Positions 6,701 to 7,454 of a DNA stretch of 7,454 nucleotides are shown in pieces. How positions within the stretch are numbered: the first letter of the stretch is position 1; the number at the start of each line of letters is the position of its first letter. Under the pieces are notes generated by a model. It was not told the origin of the DNA and searched no databases. It saw only the letters and a list, made by a program, of their open reading frames with translations. The stretch comes from an uncultured Bacteroidales bacterium (lineage in GTDB: Bacteria; Bacteroidota; Bacteroidia; Bacteroidales; Lentimicrobiaceae), in the NCBI GenBank assembly GCA_937864935.1, contig CALMDN010000172.1, positions 1 through 7,454 on the forward strand. Direction: 5' to 3'. Both the position numbers and the translations under genes were made by a program.

Positions 6701-6994
6701 CAGCAGAAATCCATTGCGGTGGTTGCCCGTAGCACCGGAACGCACTGGATGGCAGCCAGCGGAGCCCAGCAATATGCCAACGAGTTTTCACAACTGGGGC
6801 ACGGCGCATTTACCTATGTGCTGCTCGAAGCGCTGAAAGGTTCTGCCGCCACCGATAAAATGATCACTGTAAACGGGCTTAAAAGCTATCTGCAGCAGGG
6901 TGTCCCGGAATTGATGAAGAAATACAGCGGAACGCTTCAATATCCGGCCAGTTATGGATTTGGGAATGATTTTCCGGTGGAAATCCTCAAATAA
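3752..6994 (+). CDS. Exported WD40-repeat protein with C-terminal caspase-family (C14) protease domain
   Basis: This 1080-residue protein begins with a signal peptide (residues 1-19, ending IQAQ). Residues 30-325 and 375-670 each carry about seven degenerate WD40-like blades (for example SADGSLVATAAYKSIVIWDA, and SPDGKRVAGIGKQITVADNTTGK), suggesting two seven-bladed propellers. Residues 636-680 hold the segment typical of bacterial WD40-caspase proteins (YVFVSPESLFDGS, then DRFFERFYTPDLL). Residues 700-805 look like an Ig-like module (DEIRLFHNGKAV, INLLPGVNTFRAVAIN), followed by a Pro/Val linker. The caspase domain spans about 829-1080. It starts HLIVVGINQY and has LNYALADATAF, catalytic His913 in FYYAGHG and nucleophile Cys968 in LDACQSAG. 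Asp966, two residues before Cys968, matches the acidic S1-pocket Asp of metacaspases, hinting at cleavage after Arg or Lys. The domain closes with HGAFTYVLLEALKG and YPASYGFGNDFP, as full-length relatives do. The AGHG/DACQSAG pair argues for C14 rather than CHAT. Its start lies 33 bp after the papain-like gene, in an AT-rich stretch without Shine-Dalgarno. Fold and active site: sure. Location in the envelope: from the signal peptide. Role: unknown. Confidence 0.93.
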   Translation: MARILFFILTICTIQIQAQKTRLVIPQGNASNIDQMTTSADGSLVATAAYKSIVIWDALLEKQLYSLEMKISNRENENISLQFSSDNKNILVGTKNGAFYYNIQTGNLICEVSAYYPVALSSDNQQIATIENNSINIYNALTGKYIRQIAGVGTQIDYGESKIYWNEPGRIVTLNRFNWCIVDTETGKSVQYKKEDNRGASTFYDPASGKVAIAQENKLDLYDALSGNLIKSKAFTTSIQYIVPSGNGIFVFENDYEKHTNVVGLYSLSDLSLIKKTIDPTFYGEASIYWANSATALPSGKLAYNDFKILKVYDPATNSTRTGFTNRIADFNAVYANIVNQHPLPDSVFNIGTEDALSRSFHPETYRPEKIIPVEGVPIYSPDGKRVAGIGKQITVADNTTGKIIKKIPLPPGIESYYYFFFNKSGTKIFIENGMSKYIGVLDIASGAFTKYLNTPDSFVKGKSASSDGKYFACIIPTENGTFRCLYDMDSKKQLVQQAGENGNATVHFLGESHYYLITSVEKNEFRIYSATDLTFERKITTSSMKYLGYNQTRGILAMGREVIYQGATYNISLFDLEGNLIKEITSLNNAYFMGVQFADDGKIMYTPTTQKGVQVWKTDSGELYGTYYFIEKTNEYVFVSPESLFDGSSNGMAELYFVNDNTVITLDRFFERFYTPDLLRRKINGETFFPPKIDEVLKMVNVKILYAEKQRNTNDNAEYSNSTGLAELTVVATAPGDMVDEIRLFHNGKAVNLATRGLFVTHEDGSDSKKYTINLLPGVNTFRAVAINSQRTESRPDEIAITYNSGNQPVPVKPVVPGNAVVDQVDKNATLHLIVVGINQYQNPSMSLNYALADATAFKQELEKDVKSIIANVNTHFVTDGLANKQGIQQAFDEVKKSAEAADVFVFYYAGHGVIGKNKEFYLVPNDVSDLKNVQAELEQKGFSAKLLQQYAVDIQARKQLFILDACQSAGAFETMLSNDGDQQKSIAVVARSTGTHWMAASGAQQYANEFSQLGHGAFTYVLLEALKGSAATDKMITVNGLKSYLQQGVPELMKKYSGTLQYPASYGFGNDFPVEILK

Positions 6995-7007
6995 GGTCAG
7001 TGTGACC
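6995..7007 (+). terminator. Short hairpin after the caspase gene (weak terminator candidate)
   Basis: GGTCA-GTG-TGACC forms a perfect 5-bp stem with a 3-nt loop directly after the TAA stop. No T-run follows, so termination by this alone is doubtful, but its position at the end of a convergent operon fits a transcript end. Confidence 0.3.
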
Positions 7008-7052
7008 CTAAGCCGGGAATTCATTCAACTGCGTGCTTGCAATGCCCGTTTC

Positions 7053-7075
7053 TGACAAGCTGAATCACTTGTTCA
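7053..7075. terminator. Imperfect hairpin in the convergent gap
   Basis: TGACAAG (7053-7059) pairs with CTTGTTCA (7068-7075) with one bulged base. It overlaps the end of the minus-strand gene and could serve transcripts from either side. No T-run follows in either direction, so this is a weak call. Confidence 0.22.
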
Positions 7076-7454
7076 TCAGTGCGACTGACCCGGCCTTTGC
7101 TGTTACCGTAATCTGAGAGCCGTCGGTTTTGCCGATCTGCCCATTGGCTTTGATGGTACTGTACTTGGCATTGATGGTCTCTTTCTTCAATTGATTGTCA
7201 ATGGCGGGTGTGATGCTGAGCACCGTTTTGGAATCGTACAGGAGGTCGAGCAGGTATGAAGCCTGCGGGGATACTGAGAATACCAGATCGGTATACTCTG
7301 CCTTAACAAATATATTGAGAAAATTTTTCGGCACTTCGTTGATTCTCAGCTCACCATACTTGGTTGTAAGGGAACAGACAGTTCCCAGTTCACCGATCCG
7401 AAGCCGTGTGAATGAGACATCACCGGTAACGGAATTGCAGCTTTTGAGGGTGAT
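7065..7454 (-). CDS. Beta-repeat adhesin-like (DUF4097-type) protein, C-terminal 129 residues (enters from right edge)
   Basis: The frame is open from the window edge at 7454 to TGA at 7067-7065. A GTG at 7334 lies inside this open frame and is not the real start: the 40 codons before it read ITLKSCNSVTGDVSFTRLRI and continue in the same style. The visible part shows short repeated strand units (LRIGELGTVCSLTTKYGELRI, LNIFVKAEYTDLVFSV, YSTIKANGQIG, SQITVTAKAGSVAL). This is the pattern of the DUF4097/GIN-like right-handed beta-repeat envelope proteins widespread in Bacteroidota, where 'KYGxL' followed by 'AxYTD' is common. The N-terminus, any signal peptide and the total length lie outside the window. 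It converges on the caspase gene with a 70-bp gap, so it is a separate transcription unit. Family assignment is by pattern and moderately sure. No enzymatic function is apparent. Confidence 0.72.
   Translation of the reverse strand: MTLKSCNSVTGDVSFTRLRIGELGTVCSLTTKYGELRINEVPKNFLNIFVKAEYTDLVFSVSPQASYLLDLLYDSKTVLSITPAIDNQLKKETINAKYSTIKANGQIGKTDGSQITVTAKAGSVALMNK

Noticed and set aside
2120..6994. Antiphage defence module such as caspase-gasdermin or CRISPR-linked protease
   Set aside because: Both proteins have signal peptides, there is no gasdermin-like pore gene, CHAT domain, CRISPR array or nucleotide sensor in the window, and the neighbours are envelope genes.

Overview
The window looks like chromosomal DNA from a Bacteroidota bacterium, most likely an environmental member of the Bacteroidia. 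Signs of this are: translation starts preceded by AT-rich sequence with no clear Shine-Dalgarno motif; Sec signal peptides ending in A-Q or G-Q; a TTG / TAnnTTTG-type promoter; a GIN-domain (DUF2807) lipoprotein; and small outer-membrane barrel-like proteins. The genus cannot be told from the sequence. There are no RNA genes, insertion sequences or CRISPR arrays. Three of the five genes are complete and two run off the window edges.

Layout. On the minus strand, from about 1701 down to 1, three genes run leftwards with short gaps and are probably one operon: a GIN-domain lipoprotein with seven SGSG repeats (1701-958), a small outer-membrane barrel-like protein (about 881-381), and the first 106 residues of another exported, barrel-like protein (318-1, cut by the edge). 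A divergent intergenic region of about 420 bp (1702-2119) follows. It holds two candidate rightward promoters and a doubtful 47-codon ORF. On the plus strand, two genes 33 bp apart form the centre of the window: an exported papain-like (C1A) cysteine protease joined by a Pro/Glu/Gln linker to a DUF4384-type domain (2120-3718), and an exported 1080-residue protein with about 14 WD40-like blades, an Ig-like module and a caspase-family (C14) protease domain (3752-6994). A convergent gap of 70 bp with weak hairpins separates these from the C-terminal 129 residues of a minus-strand beta-repeat adhesin-like protein (7454-7065), which enters from the right edge.

How the genes may work together. The most notable point is the pairing of two different clan cysteine proteases, papain-type and caspase-type. 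Both have signal peptides and intact-looking catalytic residues, and both sit in one apparent transcription unit. DUF4384 is known from other bacteria as a partner domain of caspase-fold proteases, so its presence on the papain-like protein supports a shared pathway. A cell-envelope proteolytic module, with one protease possibly processing or regulating the other and the propellers acting as sensor or substrate platform, is an inference and not shown by sequence. The flanking minus-strand genes all encode envelope proteins too, but nothing in the sequence ties them to the protease pair.
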